A stretch of DNA of 64,000 bases from Serripes groenlandicus (Eukaryota > Mollusca > Bivalvia > Cardiida > Cardiidae): positions 17,880,489 to 17,944,488 of the forward strand of contig JASEVX010000003.1 in assembly GCA_031761405.1 (NCBI GenBank), written 5' to 3'. Shown here piece by piece: positions 1 through 14,100 of the stretch. A program made the translations under genes and the position numbers. Numbering within the stretch: the first letter of the stretch is position 1; the number at the start of each line of letters is the position of its first letter. The notes beneath the pieces are model-generated. The model saw only the letters and a list, made by a program, of their open reading frames with translations. It did not search any database and had not been told where the DNA came from.

Positions 1-600
1 AAGTGGAACACAAAAATGTAAGGTAGATTTTCCTTTTAGCTGAGATGTGCTTGGGCTTACCAGTTGGTCAGCCATTGTTTATATCTGTGATTAGTTAGCC
101 TCGATCTGGTAAAGGAATGTAAGGTATGCATATACTTTGACAGTGGCCTATTGTTTCGGGACTCATGAGAATGTAAATACAATCAATGTTTACATTGAAG
201 GATCAAGTGTGTACTTTAAAACACATGAACTGACCCAGTCAAGGAAAGTTTAAAATGAAAAACTGAAATCCTTAGGTTTAAAGTTGAAATTTGGGGAAGA
301 AAGGAAACATTTATCATTTATCTCAATACCTCTACTTCCAACAAGTTTTCATATATTACATCTGGCGTAGAAACTGTCACCACTTATTCACATGATTCCT
401 CTCTTTTGAACGCACTGACACAGACATACAAAGATTCAAAATGTCTAAAACTTTACAAGCGTTTGAAACTTTTCAAAGCATGCTTATGAGTCACAAGGCT
501 TAACTATTGACAGACATCCTGTAGAAATTAAATAAACCAGACATTTAGTCAAGTATTATAATCTTAAAAGGCAAATCCGCTAAATTCTATTTCAAATGTT

Positions 601-662
601 AATGGTGCAGTGGTAGACCGTCGGCCTCTCGTACCAAAGGTATTATAATTCAACGCCATGTT
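601..662 (+). repeat. Possible tRNA-derived SINE head (decayed)
   Basis: GTGCAGTGGTAGA at about 605-617 resembles a polymerase III A box, and the B-box position about 35 bases later (AATTCAACGCC) is decayed. It looks like a tRNA-derived SINE remnant rather than a tRNA gene, because the stems do not pair well. Confidence 0.3.
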
Positions 663-675
663 CAACAGTGTTGAT

Positions 676-829
676 GCTGAACCACGACGGAGAGATCACA
701 TAGCCGGGTCTTTTCTAACATGTTCACACTGAACTACACACAACTATCCGTCCAGGTAAATAATGACATTAAGCTTATAGGTATATTGATAAGGACCCGG
801 CTATGTGATATCTCCGTCGTGGTTTAGCT
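676..829. repeat. Foldback repeat, ~36 bp arms
   Basis: The arm at 676-710 (containing ACGACGGAGAGATCACATAG) is the near-perfect reverse complement of the arm at 794-829, with an ~83-bp spacer. A third, single arm lies near 2607-2635, so this is a small interspersed foldback family and not a unique hairpin. Confidence 0.75.
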
Positions 830-1142
830 TTAATAATTTTGAAAAGGGCGTTCAATTCTTATCAAATCGTTTTTAAATCGTGTCACGACTTACACACAAT
901 CCGGTTCAAAGAACGGTTGAAATGATATAATGTTAAAATTATTATCTCTTGTTTATCAACAAATCATCATTTTTCGTTTACCTTTTCAAGATTCATGGAC
1001 ATCAACTAGTTTTCAAATTTGTTCAATTGATCCGGCCGTTGTACTGGTGCACACAATACAATACCATTATCTACGAACGGTGTAAGTATGCACACAATGG
1101 AAATTTCGAAAAATAAATCAAATATAAGGAAATCAGTGGGTG

Positions 1143-1214
1143 GGGTTGTACTGCAAATGCAAATCGGTTGCCGCAATAGGGTTGTACTGCAAATGCAAAT
1201 CGGATGCCGCAATA
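1143..1214 (+). repeat. 36-bp direct duplication with octamer motifs
   Basis: Two adjacent 36-bp copies differ at one base (CGGTTGCC versus CGGATGCC). Each contains ATGCAAAT, the octamer recognised by POU-domain factors. Whether it is regulatory is unknown, because no gene start is visible nearby. Confidence 0.7.
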
Positions 1215-4200
1215 TGTATCCTGGAGAGATGTGTTTGCTAAAATCACAAGTTAACATTTGTGAAATGATTTGGTTAAGATCTGTTTTGGCCAATCATTTC
1301 TTTTCATTATTCACCGGACAATTATAAATATGCCTTTGTGGGTTACTTATGAAAAGTGTTTATTCAACCCGATACATGTTTGGATCAAATACATTAACAT
1401 GACCTATCAGTGTTATGAGCATAAAAAACATGCAAATGAGGTGAAAGTCTGTTGTTATTTTCGCATGCCCGAATATAAGATCATGTTTGGGATTGCACAG
1501 GAGGGGTCGACGTAGCAGGTGACATCTTTGGGTTAACTTGTAACTTTAAGAGAAATCAACAATGTACCTGATATAATTTTAAGAGTCGTCCATGTTATGA
1601 ACATACTTTTGACATCAGTGTGGAAACGGGAGATATACTTCAAACCATCTTTTTATCAAATTAATATTCCTAGCTAATTTACTATTTCACCCTTTTTTGC
1701 ATATTTTTAAAGTGGACGACTCTCCTTAAATCATATTAGGTAAATTGTTGTTTATTCATAAAGTTAAAGGCTTTTTGATAGGTTTATGGAAAATATTGTG
1801 AAAGTTTTGATTAAGAAAACAGATTCACAGGCTGATCTTAACCTAAATATTTCACAAATGCCAACTTGTGCTTTTTGAAAACACATACTTATACCATTGA
1901 TGAACTAAGAAACGTTCTTGGCGGTTGTTTCGTGATATGACCTGACCAACTTATGGCTTATTGACTATTAGTGTAGATGACGATTAGATTACACGAATGC
2001 GCAGACTGGTCTGATCTACATTATTCACAAATGCCTTAAGGTGTGTTTTCGCAGAGCTCATGTTCTTATGTACCACCGGGAAAGTTTCGGATATCATTTG
2101 TATTCAAGAATCGATAATACTGCTTGAAAAGTCGTCAATGTGTTGATCCGATAGTACGACACGAACTACACATTCAGTTTTTGAACTGTTTTGAATACAT
2201 TTGGAACAAATACTTCTCTCCACGACCAATACCGCGGAATCACGTTTGCACTGGCGGAAAACCACTACCCGGTGATTTGCTAATATTCTTTTGACTTTTT
2301 AAAAGAGGGTACTCTTATAGAAAATAACGAAAATGGCATAGAAACTGTTTTAACATTTTACCGCAGCCTGACAGAGAAATACAATACCTATATTGTATAT
2401 TTCTCCCGAATCCTCGCGTCATGGTATCAAAAGGCTAATGTATGAGGAAAATGATGATTAGTTGTTAAACAAGCAATATAACTGTGTTAATACCTATGTT
2501 AAAAGATAATAGTATTATCGTTCAACCGATCTTAGAGCCGGATTATGTGGGACTCAAATAAATCAGTTTGATTATAATTCAAGGCCCTTTTCACAAGTAT
2601 TAAAGCTAAATCAAGACGGAGAGATCACATAGCCGTATGTTTCCAGTCATTTTCACACTGTGCTCACAGCGTGCTTTCCAGGCAACTGATAACTACTAAG
2701 GCGTTGTAGTTGAAAGATTAAAGATGCGCTTCGTGACAAACTGATCTTTCGCAAATCGAAATTTAAAAAATCCTTTTGTTGTAGGATTGAATTTCGAGCC
2801 AACCATCTATGGTCATCAGAAAATAAAATATCGTCTACGATTGCAAATGACTTCTGCATTCGGACACGAGTATTTCTAAAATATATAATGGATAGATTCC
2901 ATAATTACCCATTCAAATATGTCTCTGAATGTCATTAATCGAATAGAGCAATCAGAACTCTTCAAGTTTCCTATGATGTGCCTAATATAATATAATAAAA
3001 CCTATGAGAATGAACATCGTGGAAATGTTGGGACTGCAGCTTCAATCAGGGGCGTGAAGACAAAGTCTATGTATGTGCTTATACATCAACATTGTTACAA
3101 AGAGATAAGGTAAGTACGAAGTCAATGCCTTTTCCACTTGCAAACGCATTTTAACGCATATAAATCAGACAGATAGTCGGCGTTTCAAAATATTGTGACA
3201 AAAAAGGAAACCCGTCAAGACATGAAATTTCCATAACACTTACCTGATTGAGAGATCTTTGACGTCTTTACAGCAGAAAGACATGCATGTTCAAAATCGT
3301 GTATAGTGTAAATGGATTAAGGTAAAGGCTGTTATACTATACTAACACGCAGGATTACAGTAATCATGGATATAATCTTGTAAAGTTCGCTGATTCGTGG
3401 ACATTGAGGAATCGAACCGTCATCAGCTGTTGCATCTTGTATGTATTTAAGGATTATCGTCACTATTAACAATTCCCATTCCATCACTAGAAAGTTCAAG
3501 AGAAGCATTTCAGAATGGGACGAGTTCAGACGCTAATATGGTTGCATATAAGTAAACGTAAGTATATGTAACTTTCGTGTAACGGTAAGAAAGAAGATAC
3601 AATTGAGCTGTGGTAAGAGATTGTTTGTTTTATCGACACTCCACTGTGATATCATGTTGAGACGTTTATACGAGTAATGCTCTATGTGGTGACTTGAGGT
3701 TAACATTTAAAATACTAAGGCTATTGCATTCGGAAGAAGGGGTCAAATTAAAGCATGCTAATACTTTTTTATAAGGAACAGAAAGTTGAGAGTATGGATA
3801 ACTTTACTTATCTCAGTGTTGTTTGTTGTTTTTAATAACACAGTTTTGTTTCTTTACTAAAATAACAAACATTGAATCGGCAAAGCACCAAACGTGCAGC
3901 ATGTAATCCTTAACACTGTTAAATACAAAGTTATTGTCACTTCTACTATCACTTTTCAACTTTTTGTATGCTTTCTGGCTCCAATCCTTAGCTATGGTAG
4001 CCTCGTTTTTGGATTTATAATCTCTAAGGATGTAAAGCGACTGAATATAAAGTTTTGCAAGAGTTTTTATGAAATAGCAACCAGTTAATGCTATGCCGTT
4101 ATTCACTATGAGAGATGTAGACTACATTGACTCTATATCAATCGATATGAATATGTTATCTACATACAATACAAGAGAAAGTTGATGCAAGGCATCAATG

Positions 4201-4599
4201 TCGCCGGAAAAGACTGCATTGATTTATTTATGTATTCTTGACTTTCCTTAGTCTATTCAAACATTAGGAACGTTGAAATGAAAACATTTACTTATAAATT
4301 TTATATTCATACCTACATTAGGGTATCTATAAAAAATTAACGAAATGTGTACACATTTATCTTGGCTTAAATTTAATTTTGCTGTTATTACTTATTTAAA
4401 TAATAGTATTCATTCATATAATTTCAATGTTTGTCAATCTTATTCGAATCACAAGGTAAATATCCTGGTATTGCTTTAAAGGGAGGTAATTTGAAGAAAA
4501 CAAAAGTCTTCAAAAGGAGAAATATATCAGCATTACCGTCTACAGTTTAAATTGTTCTATTGTTTGTGGATTTAAAAATGTTCTTTTGTTCTTATTTCT

Positions 4600-5225
4600 A
4601 CATGTACAACGAAATATTGCGGCTTCTCTTTGACGCTTTGCGTCAAACATTCGTCTTGTACTTGTCTAAAATAAAATAATATCACTCGCTTTTTCATATC
4701 GAAATGCGCATGCGCGAAAATCGATGTTAAAGGTCACGAACCTACACAACAGAATAGGGTCTATATTTAGCTTAGAAACAGTTCCTACTTTAGATATTCA
4801 TGGATTAACATTATTAAATGAATTCTACACAAATCAAGACATCTCTTTGAACATGAAAACAACATTTAGTAAGTTAAAATTGCTATTAAAAGGAGAATCC
4901 GAAATTGACCTCAATGATGACACATAAGAGTCTGCATTAGGGGGTGTTGGTTCACGTCTTGAAGGGACCACTTTTGTCTTCGTAAATAAGACAAAAAACT
5001 TAAATGCGAGTGAAATAAAAAAAACTGCAAACATTAAAAAATCGGAATATTTATTTCATTTTAGATGTGTCATTTATTAGTGTTCGTAAACAACCACAAT
5101 TGTAATATGTTCAAATCATCTAGATTTGTTTCTTTCTAATAATAAGCCGCCCTCCCATGTGATTTCCGAAAAGCTATTAAAAATAGAAGTCGCGGGCTTC
5201 TGCCCGGCGACTAATAATGATAAAA
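4600..5225. repeat. Interspersed repeat, copy 1 of an inverted pair
   Basis: About 600 bp here match the reverse complement of 17056-17590. Shared landmarks are TCGAAATGCGCATGCGCGAA, GAAACAGTTCCTACTTTAGA, AAAATTGCTATTAAAAGGAG and a terminal GC-rich hairpin (GTCGCGGGCTTCTGCCCGGCGAC). The 67-codon open frame at 4724-4927 lies inside it and is broken in the other copy, so it is not a gene. Confidence 0.8.
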
Positions 5226-8060
5226 CTGTATATGGAATGTCACTTGAAGACACCCTCAATGGTAAAATAGTGGTCAACAGACGATAACGCATTATAATCA
5301 GGACAAAAATAGAACACTGATTTAGAAAATAGTAGCATGTTGTCATTGTTCTACACATTTATTAAAACAGATATTTGCCTGAAGGATTATCTAGAAAAGG
5401 TAATACTTAGAAATATCATATAAGAATAAACCTCGTCTTTCTTTACATAACCGTAACCATACAGATGAAATAGTGTACCTAGGCCAGAACAGAAATGTCC
5501 GTGTTGTAATTGAAATTATATCGAAGATGAATTTCAGTTTGTCATACAACGTGAAATTTAAAGCGATAGTATTATAAAAGACCAAGCGTCGGTAAATCTT
5601 TTGAATTATTTTATTGAAACAAGAGATGAACTATTGTAAAATTATGCAATTAAACCATCACAGCCTAAAAATAGGAAATGAGTTATGAAATGTATAATGT
5701 GTGACAAAGTCGTTAGAAAAATACATGTTCATATATAAACTTTTTGTTTCTAAACAATGTAAAATTGCTGTATTATATGTGTATAAATGTTTATATGTTC
5801 TCAACAGTTTTGTAAACTTCTAAATAACTTCTTTTTTTCACATATACTATAAGCTTCAGATCATCTTAATTAAATAATATAACCTTTGTAAGTAATTTAC
5901 GGTATGACTATTGTATAAGATACATTTTTTGAGTTATACTAAAAATATGAACATGTATTTATATAAGTCAAAAACATATCGATCTATCTTTCTATCGTAC
6001 TGGCATACTGAGACCGATGGGACTACATTTCTCGTTGTTGTCAGAAGATGTCCATATGTATGTACATATGTATAACAAATACGTGTATGCGATCGGTGAA
6101 GACTCATGTGAAACTATGCGGATGTGGTGTGTTCCATGCACGCAGATGAATTGAGACTGATCATCACTAGACGTGGCTCGACTGTTTTGTTGATATCATA
6201 TCATAGGTCAATTAAAAATGAGATGTAATGGTGAAAATGTACATTTAAACGATTGCATTTGGAAAATATTAAAACATTATTCACACTATGGGTAACACTT
6301 GATCACACTACACACGTATTGAGACTATTGAAAGATTCTGCTTTTGAAATAATGCGGTAACATGTGTAACCTCTCATTTACGACAATTTTGACTGCTTCA
6401 GTTGTACATTCTGCAAAGATAAGAAACACGATGAATACTGTTTTGACAATTCCTACTCGATCATTCAGGCTTGCGTACAGTAAAATATCTTTTCATTTCT
6501 AGCGTTCTTACTCACATACTTTCTTGTTTGATGCATCCATTTAACAGATATATTGAATCCATGGCATTAGTGTGCTTGAATGTTTGAATGATTTGTTTGA
6601 GGAGTATAACAAATGTATTGCGATTTCTTTTTATAACTTTTGCATTAATATACATGATTTTAGTGTCATTCTCTGAATGATTTCTTTTAAATGTCGTCCA
6701 TAGTACGAGTCGTTGTCATCGTGTGCTTTGTGTAAACTTAGTTTTTACATCTATGAGTGTTTCGTTGATACATAAAACGCACTCTTTCCGATATCTGAAG
6801 ACCTGTTCCTTTGGTAAATGTTACTTAGCTAAAAGAATATATATTTTCCAATTGCACTTTGGTCGCTGATGTATCTATGAAATAATAACTTCTCGGAGAG
6901 AAGTGGCTGTTATCTTACTTAAGCCTGTGTCAATTCCCCTCGATTAAACGCTTGTTATTTTGTTCTATCAAATATATCACAAATTAAAAAATCCTGACAG
7001 TTGCTAAAACAGTGGAAAACTTTGAATTATGTTAACTTGAAAGTCTCCGATTTTGACATTCTTTTTTATTCCAGGTTTTCACCGCCTTTTTTGTGAGCAC
7101 TTTATCATACTTTAGTCTTTTTGTCTGATTTTCTGATTTTTCATACGAGCAGTTAGATTTGCTGATTTGCTGTTTTCCAGATTACAATGTTTCACTGCTA
7201 TAAAAATAAAGGCTGAAGTATCAATGGAATAATATGCTGACAGTTCATAACTGTTTTGCGTATAATTCCAGCGATTCCTCTAACACGGGGATATTTCGAG
7301 GTTATTTCTTGGACCATATCGGCTACAAATGTTCAAAAGATTCCATCGTATTTTAAAGACTATTTTTAATTGCTATATTCCAAATATTGACGAATGCGCC
7401 AATCAATCGTGTGGCAATTATTATTATTATTTGCATGTAGCCACATAAATAAATGTTTTTGATTAATTAAAATCACACACAAAGTAACTTTTCATTTTAT
7501 TATGTGTCTTGTATTTCGCAATCATATAAACAATGTCATGATTTGTACTAGTTTAATGTTCCTGGAGCCATATAAATATGTGCTTTTGTTGAATTACCAA
7601 AGAAATATAATTAAATAAATGGCGCAAAGCTTCAATTTTATATAACTATATGAATGTCTATAAAATACATGTTTGGTATAACTAATTAGGTTCATTATTG
7701 CCAAGTATAATAACTCGATCAAGACAAATCTGAACCTGACCATTGATCAGAGCTATACATAACATTTAATAAGTTACACAATTATTTAAAATTGTCACGG
7801 GTAACATACTATTTGTAATAAGAGGTATTTTTCAACCTAAACTGTCGAGGAAAACTTTCCTTACATATAAGTAAAGCTTTAACTCTGAAATTTCAAAGTA
7901 ACTGTTTATAACATTATATGTCTTATATTACCTATACCCATGAGAACATGTAATATGAAGGAGGCAAATTCTCTGGAAGCTTCGGACATTGGTATAACTG
8001 AAATATTGTTAAATAACATTCCAACAAACCAATGGTACTCTTAATTAATTTCGTTTTCAG
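5226..8060. other. Non-coding stretch before the first EGF exon
   Basis: AT-rich sequence with no recognisable gene. The only coding echo is at 7385-7408. Decayed repeats similar to those at 18.3 kb and 28.9 kb (runs of AATCCTGA-type words) occur around 6990-7200. Confidence 0.45.
7385..7408 (+). pseudogene. Possible EGF exon relic
   Basis: The sequence reads IDECANQSCG, the start of a calcium-binding EGF module, then runs into an ATT repeat (poly-Tyr) and loses the module. There is no AG acceptor directly before it, unlike every other EGF exon here. It is either a fossil exon of the array or chance. Confidence 0.3.
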
Positions 8061-8192
8061 ACGTCAATGAATGTTCTAGTCCGAATGCCTGTGACTGTCA
8101 CGAGGGTTCGTCCCACATGTGTGGGAACACACAATGTACTTACAAATGCAAATGTGCGGATGGCTCCACGGTAGATGACTACACCTGCGATG
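8061..8192 (+). CDS. EGF-like exon 1 (most diverged module)
   Basis: A 132-bp exon with TTTTCAG before it and GTAAGA after it, phase 1-1. It begins VNEC, carries eight cysteines in a spacing unlike the later modules, and ends ...DDYTCD. It lacks the CTNTxGSFKC core, so it is an older or specialised EGF-type module. The chain must continue upstream because the exon opens in phase 1. Confidence 0.75.
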
Positions 8193-11100
8193 GTAAGACA
8201 AAACTCGCTTACAATAAGACAATGTGGTGATCCTGTTTGCAATTGAATTGTTTTGTTGTGTTATGTTTGCATATGACATTGCTTTAGCCCCAGATAACGT
8301 ATGTGGTTTACAAAAACAACTGAATATTCTATAATCTGCTTTCAGATAGTAACGAATGTGAAGAAGGAATACACACATGTGATAAGAACGCCAAATTCAC
8401 TGACACTGACGGATCATTTACGTGTAACATGTAACGTGGGATGGATACCAATGAGAAGGTAATCCTCAGAACGAAAATCAGTTTGAAAGTGACCTATATA
8501 GTAGAAAACATTTATCTCATTGTGAACTAACGTAGCGCTTTCATAATAACTGAGAGTATCATTAAATTTAATTATCTTCATTTAGAATACAACTTTCTAC
8601 ATCTAATTATTAGGCATTTTGAACATTACTTAACCATTTTGTTATCAATTATATATATTTCTTATTAGTTAAAAGCGACGCGATGTAACTATGTAATTGT
8701 ATCATTTACATGAAATCGTGTGATACTTTTACCTGTGTGTAACATTTTAAAAGTCTTATTAACAATCTCATTTTACACCCTTGAAATAAAGTGATAGTTT
8801 CCTTCTTTACATTATAGGCTATTTCATCATATATATATTCTATGTTAGAGTGGTTTCATACTTAAACTAGAAACGAATTGGCCTTATTGGCATTGCCAAA
8901 TTTAATGTCACCTTATACCATGTTTGAAAATAATGTACATGTGTCTTGAGAACGCAATGACTATTTATTTCATACTCTTATTATTATTATTTATTAAATT
9001 ATTGAACAAATAATTTACATAAACAGATGAAGAAACTTATTTTTTCTATTACTATACAGGTGCTGAATCCGGTCGACTTGAATGACGTCACGCACGCTTT
9101 TAACAAACGTTTGAGATAACGTCGCATTGAATCGTAATAGTTTAATTCGAACTATATATAGTTCTATAACGGCGTTAACTTAAATCTCGCGGCGGTTTAA
9201 TCATACCAAAAATCCATGCCCTTTGCCCACGTGTCATAGTTAGCCATTCTTTTCACTAAAGCTTTAATTGGGCTTGAAATATTCAGCATGAACTAAACAT
9301 CCAGTGTCCTTATTCAGAATTAGTCTTTGACACCAGTTTTATTCAACAGTACTTTTTTAATGGGATATGTAATCATGTCTAATAGTGTAGTTAAATTAAC
9401 ATAAGGATAAAACTGGTGTGTTTACTAGGTTGTGAATGGGAACACTAACCGCCCATTACTTTTATGTTCCTGTAATAATTACATTTTACTTTGTATCCCT
9501 TGTCAATGGTTATAGATATTGACGAGTGTAAAAAAGGAACCAACAATTGTGACAAAAACGCCAAATGTACCAACACTAATGCATCCTTCAAATGTACTTG
9601 TAATATAGGATATACAGGCAATGGAGTGGACTGTAAAGGTAAATTCGTTGTTTGTTGTGCATTAATTATGACTTTTATCCGAATAAAAATATCCATGTTA
9701 ATTTTTAACTCAATTTCTATAAAATGTTCACCTGCATTACAAAGGGGAAAGGATAACACACCATAGACGTTATTACCTGTATATTGTACCTCAACAGCAC
9801 TTATAATTGTGTGTAATAAGTGATAAAATTTTACTTAATACTTAATATATGCAGACTAAATTGAAATGTTCGTCTTAATGTGGATGGCTGATATCTTATG
9901 CCACTCTCAACATTTGTTCAGTTATATTGCGGTGTTTCTTGTGTTTCTTGTGTAATTTACCAGTATTATCAGTATTGTATGTCCTTATAGCGCTGAACCA
10001 GTCGTTAATCTAAGTGGCATGCTTCTTCATTCATTGACAACATACTCTTCATCGTAACATAACGGGTTGTATGTAAGTAAAGTATCAGCTCAGCTTAGAT
10101 GCGGGATTTTGCCTTTAAAAGTTGAGACAGGCCGATACATTGGCGAACAAATCATCGATCGTTTATGTTTATTCTGTGATAGCTCACACATAAAGTCGGA
10201 AACACATTTTGTGGTTACATGCGACTTTTATACAAGGATAAGATCTGACATATTCGGTGAAATATTTGCTACAGAGGCATTTGTGCAATAACGCTTAATA
10301 ATACATTGTGTTATTTAATCTTGTGCGACAATTAGCAAAATTGATAGTTAAAGCTTATGTTGCATCTTGTCAAAGCAATTTATGAGGAGTCAAAATTGCT
10401 CGTAATGTGCAAGTTCTTATTCACCCATTATGCTTTCAACTCTAACAGTGTTCTCTTTTGGAAAAGTCTTCAAATTGTCGATGATGTATTATAATGTTCA
10501 TAATGTAAATGTGTACGTTTATGTATTTCTCATTAGGACCGTATAGACACAACAATCTCCCTTTCGTACTTTCATTCACTCACACATGCACTCACTCACT
10601 CACTCACATACATGTACACAATCATTCGTTAGTGTATTTGCTTATCATTATTTTTAACTGTATTTGATTATACATATGACTACATGTTCTTTACATTTCG
10701 TTTCTACAAAGGACTCTTAGTTATATATTATTACTTAACATTACGATAATGTTATTGTTATGTGATTTGGTGGACAGCAAATCTTCCGCTCTTTATCTTA
10801 AAATAAAAGAAATAAAATAAGAAAAAAAAGATCATAGCCTAGCTGTCAAACAAAAACACTCATATTGTACATTTATTTGGTATTCTTAATTATTTTTCTT
10901 TTGAAAGTGACTTATAGGCCCATGGAGTCGGGTGTTATTAATACTTTATACCATTGTTTTGTTGATGTACATAAACATGTCACTATAATAAAATATTTAC
11001 CTACTTACTGCTGTTATATGCGATGACGTAAAATATGTTGACAATTATTTTCGACAAGTCCAGCAGGAAAATCATATTTTTGTTCGTACGTTAATATTGT

Positions 11101-14100
11101 TGTTTTCTTGAAATAGGAATCATCTTTGATGTTATAATTAGGAGAAAAATTGAGTTATATAGGTTTGTGAATGTGAACGCCAGTCACCCATTAATGTTCC
11201 TGTTAAGTAATAATTACTTTGTATTCCTTGATTCCAGATATTGACGAGTGTCAAAACCGAACCGAAAATTGTGACAAAAACGCTCAATGTACCAACACAA
11301 ATGGATCCTTCAAATGTACTTGTAACAAAGGATATACAGGCAACGGCGTGGACTGTGAAGGTACATTTGTCATTTGTTGTATTTTCATTTATGTCTTTAA
11401 TCCGAATATGATAAGTCTAAATTATGTCAATATTCGGGTTGATACATAAATTGGGCGCTTTTGAAAAAAGAAATCAATCAACTGTTGGTAAGAAAATAAA
11501 AAAAAGATATTCGCATTATCCCGGGGAGGGGAAAATCACCGTACATGTAATTATGTGGTTATATGTAGTGCCGTCAAACAATTTAATAAGTATTTTCAGT
11601 CCGACAAGCAAATCGTAATTATGTTTTGACGTTAATAATGTTGTTTAATTGAAATAGGAACCATCTTTGATTATATAATTTTAAGAAAAATGGTGTTATA
11701 CAGTTGTGTGAATGTTGAAGCTAGTCACCCAAAACATAATGGTCATGTTTGATTATAATTACTTCGCATTCCTTCACCTTCAAAAGACCATACCTTTTCA
11801 ATAATTGTCCTATTAAGCAATTCCCTTGACTAAATAGTTTGGAATTTGCTTGAAATAGTCAGCATTATAAAATCTTTCAGTGTCTATATTCACAATAAGT
11901 CCAATTTTATGGGGGATTCATTGAAGGGCTGTTTGCTTACAATAACAACTATCTTTGACGTTATAATAAGAATAATCAAAGCACTGAAAGTGCTGTGGGG
12001 CGGTACCCATGGTATGAGTGGAAAAAAATGGTCAACTTTTTAAATGTTTTGGAAAGTTACATCACAAGTAATATAATTTCAAATAATGTAAAAAAAAAGC
12101 ATACAGTTCAAACATTTATTCCAGACAGGGTAAACCTTATTTCCAGAGATCTTGAATTAAACTCTAGAACGGTAGATATAGTTTAGATAACCAAACACAT
12201 TTGTGATATGTAATTTATCACATAGACCAACTCTACAGCAGATGATTTGAAAATGTCTAACTAAAGATATTGGTAAATCTGTTTTAATGAAACTAAAAGT
12301 ATTGACGTGTGAGGAAAACATGTCGAAATTACTTGTATCATCCGTCTGTTAAAGATTAGACAACATGTGTCTATAGTGTAAAAAGAGTAAAATAGTACTT
12401 GTAGCAAAGCTATTTATTATCTAGAGTATCTAAATAAGCAACTAAATTTCGACACTCTTAGTAAAGAGTCACCCAAGGAACATTTGAGAGAAATGAGGTC
12501 TCTAGAGTGTTTACAAGATTTTTCTCAATATTGGCATAGTGACCTAGTTTTTGACCAGACCATATTCGAAGTTAGCAAAGATATCAAGATAAACATTCTG
12601 GTAAAGTTTCATCATGCTAAAGTTAAAGACATGGCTTCCAGAGCATTAACAAGATTTTCCTTCAATTTGACCAAGTTACCTAATATTTTATGTCTAACTT
12701 GGTGTGTATATCGTCAAGAAAAACTTTCTGACAAAGTTGCAAGCCGCTAGAGTCAAAAATACGGTCTCTTTAGTGTTAAAACAAGATTTGTCTACAACTT
12801 AGCAAAGTGACCTAATTTTTGACCAAACATGACCCATATTCGAACTAAATATAATAAATACAATCATTCTGACAAAGCTTCAGCGTGCTCAAGCTAAAAG
12901 TGCAGCTTCCAGAGTCTTTACAAGATTTTCCTTCAACTTTGCTTAGTTTTTGACCCAAAGTTACCCTTATTTACATTGAAAACTCTGCAGCATTATTAAA
13001 CTACTAAAACCATAGTTAGAAAACAGTAATTGCTCTGAATGAGCTATTTCTCCTTTTCCAAATATGCTTTGTCAAAGTTATACTTTGTCAGCATTGTTAC
13101 TTTTTTTTCATATTCATGCTTGTTAATGCGTTCCCAAATACATACTCATCAGCAATCTTTAAAAAACATTACAGCAAAATGTACATTGCTCATAAGGAAA
13201 TTTCTACCTTTGCCATGATGTTTTCAAATATATTCCGTATACTGGTTCTACGATGATTAAAGAGATTTTTAAAAAAATGCAAAGATAATTGCATAGTTGT
13301 CCGCTGTAAATGAGGGTGATTTTTTTTTTTTTTTTAAAAGTAAAAATGTGTTGCCTGTGATATTGTTTTCGTTCGAATATTTCTTCCAATCCTTGAAGTT
13401 TGCAAAAAAATCAACTGGTCAAAATGTACAGTTGTGTTTAAAATTTCGAACTTTTCATCCCAAAACTATGTTCAACAATTGAAAAAATCAGGACATATTT
13501 TGTCCATGTGAATTCTGTTGCATGGTGAGTACATATCAACTTGAATTAAGATAAATATACATAGAAAAACATAGTAAACTGACCTTTGAATGTATATATG
13601 CTGTAGTTAAATTCAAAAAGACAATAATTATGCAGCAGAAAATGTTTAAAACTTTATGTCAGAAGTTAAATCTTATAATGTGCTTTTTCCTTTTGTGATC
13701 AATAAATCCTTGTACAATTACTTCTTAATAGTTATAATATTTCGATCTCCCTTTTCCCTCAAATAGACACTTTCTGCAGCAGACGGCTTTTTGAAAACAT
13801 GGCAGCAGAAGAAGAAATTCCTCCATACGAGCAATTTCTCCTTTTGTCACAATTCGTTTTACTAATGTCTCTTACTGTTGACAAATGCTAGTAAAAATGA
13901 TTCTTGTAACTTACAGTTTTAATTTTATATTTTACATATTGGGTCATTTAACAAAACACATGAAATGCCTGATCAAAATTATCAATAGGTTCCCCCTGTG
14001 CTGACACAATATGTAGTTCAAAATGATCTAATTAATGTAAGTTATTATCAGTGTCTTGTTCATAGTAATTAGTTAATTACACAGTTATCTTCCTTATCTT

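Larger units (their letters stand above)
1..4599. other. Non-coding stretch, no gene recognised
   Basis: Apart from the inverted repeat at 676-829, the short duplication at 1143-1214 and a third copy of the inverted-repeat arm near 2607-2635, I see no gene. Open frames here are short, lack splice context and resemble no family I know. This may be intergenic DNA or an early intron of the EGF-module gene that starts to show at 8061. Confidence 0.5.

Noticed and set aside
4724..4927. 67-codon open frame
   Set aside because: It lies inside the interspersed repeat and is broken by indels in the inverted copy near 17.4 kb.
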